Part shown: positions 34,721 to 37,607 of the stretch, piece after piece
Position numbering within the stretch: the first letter of the stretch is position 1
Layout: every line of letters starts with the position of its first letter
Assembly: GCF_000308555.1 (NCBI RefSeq)
Contig: NZ_BAFY01000175.1
Span: 1 to 37,607 of the forward strand
Length of the DNA stretch: 37,607 bases
From: Nocardia cyriacigeorgica NBRC 100375
Lineage (GTDB): Bacteria; Actinomycetota; Actinomycetes; Mycobacteriales; Mycobacteriaceae
Direction of reading: 5' to 3'
Position numbers and translations under genes: made by a program
Notes under the pieces: generated by a model
What the model saw: the letters and a program-made list of their open reading frames with translations, nothing else
Told to the model about the DNA's origin: nothing
The model's database searches: none

Positions 34721-37607
34721 TCAGCTCGCCGAAGCACCCACCGGGGCCAGGTTCTGCCCGCGCATCCGCTGCGAGATCACCTGGGTGATGCCGTCACCGC
34801 GCATGCTGACGCCGTAGAGGGCATCGGCGATCTCCATCGTGGGCTTCTGGTGGGTGATGACGATCAGCTGGCTCTTCTCCCGCAGCTGTTCGAACAATCC
34901 GATCAGCCGGCGCAAGTTGGTGTCGTCGAGGGCCGCCTCCACCTCGTCCATCACATAGAACGGCGAGGGACGCGCACGGAAGATCGACACCAGCAGCGCG
35001 ACCGCGGTCAGCGACTTCTCGCCACCGGACAGCAGCGACAGGCGCTTGACCTTCTTGCCCGGCGGGCGGGCCTCCACCTCGATGCCGGTGGTCAGCATGT
35101 CGGAGGGGTCGGTGAGCAGCAGCCTGCCCTCGCCGCCGGGGAACAGTTTGGCGAATACCTGCACGAACTCGCGTTCGACGTCGGCGTAGGCGTCGGTGAA
35201 GACCTGGAGGATGCGGGCGTCGACCTCGGCGACCACGTCCAGCAGGTCCTTGCGCGCGCTCTTGACGTCCTCGAGCTGGGTGGCCAGGAAGTTGTAGCGC
35301 TCCTCCAGCGCCGCGAACTCTTCCAGCGCAAGCGGATTCACCTTGCCGAGGGTGGCCAGATCCTTTTCCGCGCGTTTGGCCCTGCGTTCCTGGCTCGCGC
35401 GGTCGAACGGCATCGGCGCGGGCGGTGTCACGTCCTCGCCGCGTTCCTTGGCCTGTTCGTATTCCTGCCATTCCAGTGCTGACGGCGGCAGTGGCACGTC
35501 CGGACCGTATTCGGCGATGAGGTCGCCGAGGGCGATGCCGAACTGTTCGGCGATGGTGGCCTCGAGCTGTTCGATCCGCAGCGCCGCCTGCGCCTTGGCC
35601 ACCTCGTCGCGGTGCACGGCATCGGTGAGCTGGGCCAGCTGGGCGGTCAGGGCGCGCACCCGCTCCTTGATCTGATCGACCTGGGCGGCGCATTCGGTAC
35701 GGCGGCGCACGAGCTCGTCGCGCCGGGCCGCGGCCTGGGCGACCACGCCCTCCAGCTCCGCCGCGACTTTCGCCCCCGATTCGGCGACCGCGGCAGCCAC
35801 CGCGGCGGCCTGTTTGCGGGCCGCCTGTGCCCGTTCGGCTCTGGCGCGGGTCTCGCGCTCGGCCCGAGCGGCGCGACGCAGCCCGTCGGCCTTTCCGCGC
35901 ACCGACTCGGCGCGTTCCTCGGCGGTGCGCACCGCCAGGCGCGCCTCGACTTCCATCGAGCGGGCTTCGGCGAGCGCGGCGGCGGCCTCCTCACGGGCCC
36001 GGCCCGCGGCTTCGGTACTCGCGGCGCCGAGGCCGTCGTCGTCGATGCCGGACTGTTCGAGTTCGGCGTGGCGCAGCCGGTCCTCGAGTTCGGCGAGGGA
36101 GGCGAGCGCCTTCTCGCGGCCGTCCTCGGCTTCGGCACGCTGGGCGGTGAGCCGGTCGATATCGGCGTGCGCGCTGCGGGCGGTGTGGCCGAGCCTGCCG
36201 AGCCGCTCGTAGATCGCGACCAGGGCTTGATCGGATTCGTGCAGGGCCATCAGGGCATGGTCGACGGCGTCCTTGCGGTCGGCTTGTTCGGCGAGGGCTC
36301 CGGCCAGGGCGGCCTCGAGCTCCTCGGCGCGGCGTTTGGCCGCGACCAATTCGGCTTCCGCCGCGTCGATGTCGGCCTGGATCTCGAGTTGGCTGGGTGC
36401 GCGGTCGGATCCGCCGAGGACCCAGCCGGAGCCCGCGAGGTCGCCGTCGACGGTCACCGCGCGCAGCTGAGGGCGCGCCGCGAGCAGGTCGGCGGCGGCC
36501 GCGAGGTCGTCGACCACGACGACGTCTGCCGTCAGCGCGGCCACAGCGGCGTGCACACTGTCGGCGCAGTCGACCACGGCGCCCAGCCAACGCGCCCCCG
36601 CCGGGAGGGCACCTCCGTCGGCCTCGGGGGCGCGGGCGGGCCTACTCGCACCGGTCGCACCAGCGACCGCACCGGTCGAACCGGCGGCCTCGGCGTTCAC
36701 GTCGACAGATCCGGGCCTCGACTCGCCCGTGCCGAAGACGAGCGCGGCCCGTCCCCCGTCGGCGGCCTTGAGCGCGCGCACCGCGGCATAGGCGGTCTGG
36801 CCGGAACCGGCCGCGACGGCGTCGGCCAGCGGGCCGAGCACCGCGGCGACGGCAGCCTCGAATCCGGGATGCACCCGGATCAACGTCGACAGCGGGCCGA
36901 GCAGGTCCTGCCCGTGATGTTCGGTGAGCCAGCCCGCGCCGTCGCGGCGGGCGAGGTTCATCCCGAGCGCTTCGATCCTTGCCGTCAGCGAGGCGACGCG
37001 TTTGCCGGCGTCGCGATCTTGTTCGCGCAGTTCGTCGACGCGCTGATCGGCCAGTTTCAAGGCCTGCACGGCATGTTCGTGTTGCGCGTCCAGACCCGCC
37101 TCACCGGCGTCGAGATCATCGAGTTCGGCTTGGACGGCGTCGAATTCCTCCTGGGCGGCCTCGCCGCGCTGCCTGGCCTCGGCGATGGCCACCGACAGCC
37201 GGGAGATCTCGGCGTCCACCGATTGTGCCCTGGTGCGCAGGGTGTCGACCTGGCCGGACAGCCGCGCCAGTCCCTCGCGCCGGTCGGCGATGGCGCGCAC
37301 GGCGGCCAGATGGGCCTGCTCGGCAGCCTTGGCGGCATGCTCGCGTTCGGCCAGCGCGTCGCGGGCGGCCTCCAGCGTTTCGGCGGCCATCTCGACCGCT
37401 TCGCGCAGTTCGGCCTCTTCGGCCTCCACCCGGTCGGCTTCGGCCTCGAGCTGGTCGGGGTCACGGCCGGTGCCCACCGGGGCGCTGGTGTCCAGGTGAC
37501 GGGCCCGGTCGCCGGCGATGCGGATGGTCGCGTTGACCCGTTCGGCCAGCGCCGAGAGCTGAAACCACAGCTGCGCGGCGGCCTCGGCGCTCGGGGTGAG
37601 CTTGCCC
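34721..37607 (-). CDS. smc: Chromosome segregation protein SMC (partial, start outside window)
   Basis: About 960 residues of the C-terminal and central part; the ATPase N-terminus is beyond the right edge, since the frame stays open with SMC-like sequence (AQLWFQLSALAERVNATIRI) to base 37607. Long coiled coil, then the hinge (about 36450-36960, including HHGQDLLGPLSTLIRVHPGF), a second coiled coil, and the C-terminal ATPase half with the signature LSLLSGGEKSLTAVALL and Walker B FYVMDEVEAALDDTNLRR. SMC organises and helps segregate the chromosome with ScpAB. ftsY lies downstream as in Rv2921c-Rv2922c, here separated by two small genes. Confidence 0.96.
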   Translation of the reverse strand, partial: GKLTPSAEAAAQLWFQLSALAERVNATIRIAGDRARHLDTSAPVGTGRDPDQLEAEADRVEAEEAELREAVEMAAETLEAARDALAEREHAAKAAEQAHLAAVRAIADRREGLARLSGQVDTLRTRAQSVDAEISRLSVAIAEARQRGEAAQEEFDAVQAELDDLDAGEAGLDAQHEHAVQALKLADQRVDELREQDRDAGKRVASLTARIEALGMNLARRDGAGWLTEHHGQDLLGPLSTLIRVHPGFEAAVAAVLGPLADAVAAGSGQTAYAAVRALKAADGGRAALVFGTGESRPGSVDVNAEAAGSTGAVAGATGASRPARAPEADGGALPAGARWLGAVVDCADSVHAAVAALTADVVVVDDLAAAADLLAARPQLRAVTVDGDLAGSGWVLGGSDRAPSQLEIQADIDAAEAELVAAKRRAEELEAALAGALAEQADRKDAVDHALMALHESDQALVAIYERLGRLGHTARSAHADIDRLTAQRAEAEDGREKALASLAELEDRLRHAELEQSGIDDDGLGAASTEAAGRAREEAAAALAEARSMEVEARLAVRTAEERAESVRGKADGLRRAARAERETRARAERAQAARKQAAAVAAAVAESGAKVAAELEGVVAQAAARRDELVRRRTECAAQVDQIKERVRALTAQLAQLTDAVHRDEVAKAQAALRIEQLEATIAEQFGIALGDLIAEYGPDVPLPPSALEWQEYEQAKERGEDVTPPAPMPFDRASQERRAKRAEKDLATLGKVNPLALEEFAALEERYNFLATQLEDVKSARKDLLDVVAEVDARILQVFTDAYADVEREFVQVFAKLFPGGEGRLLLTDPSDMLTTGIEVEARPPGKKVKRLSLLSGGEKSLTAVALLVSIFRARPSPFYVMDEVEAALDDTNLRRLIGLFEQLREKSQLIVITHQKPTMEIADALYGVSMRGDGITQVISQRMRGQNLAPVGASAS

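Overview
The window is chromosomal DNA of a high-GC actinobacterium of the order Mycobacteriales, most likely Nocardia or a close relative. The gene order frr-pyrH-tsf-rpsB, M23 peptidase, xerC, dprA-comM-yraN, DUF2469-rnhB-lepB-rplS, trmD-rimM-KH-rpsP, ffh, glnD-glnB-amt, ftsY, smc matches the Mycobacterium tuberculosis Rv2883c-Rv2922c region. The genus is inferred from gene order and protein style; no rRNA is present to confirm it.

Layout. Bases 1-2804 (minus strand): the start of frr, then pyrH, tsf and rpsB, with a hairpin between rpsB and tsf and a strong hairpin between tsf and pyrH. Bases 2805-10021 are the variable part: a long rpsB leader with DnaA-box-like sites, a low-complexity exported protein, a divergent M23 (LytM-like) protein, a DUF1990 protein, the xerC-DUF202-DUF202 operon, a small secreted protein and dprA. 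At least five tandem-repeat arrays lie here, with periods of 18, 20, 27, 29 and about 93 bp. Arrays inside reading frames have periods divisible by 3; those between genes do not. Bases 10018-15515: an overlapping yraN-comM-dprA unit, DUF2469, rnhB, lepB, rplS and a six-helix membrane protein. Bases 15543-22754: tex, a VOC protein, and a GAF-LuxR regulator divergent from two overlapping acyl-CoA/AMP ligase genes. Bases 22843-23145 hold a decayed gene that looks like a Uma2-family nuclease. Bases 23231-27143: trmD, rimM, KH protein, rpsP and ffh. Bases 27239-32059: a small conserved protein and the nitrogen operon amt-glnB-glnD, preceded by a GlnR-type operator. Bases 32218-37607: ftsY, DUF2237, an orphan ribbon-helix-helix antitoxin and most of smc.

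The genes fall into a few working sets: translation (S2, EF-Ts, L19, S16, RimM, TrmD, RRF), protein targeting (Ffh, FtsY, LepB), chromosome maintenance and DNA uptake (SMC, XerC, DprA, ComM, RNase HII), and nitrogen sensing (Amt, PII, GlnD). Three ribosomal-protein transcription units (rpsB, rplS, rpsP) share a GATTTC element at a nearly fixed distance upstream of a plausible -10 box; two of them are also identical over an 11-base -10 region. The most notable observations are this shared promoter design, the GlnR operator, the in-frame repeat expansion fused to DprA, and the wrecked Uma2-like gene beside trmD.
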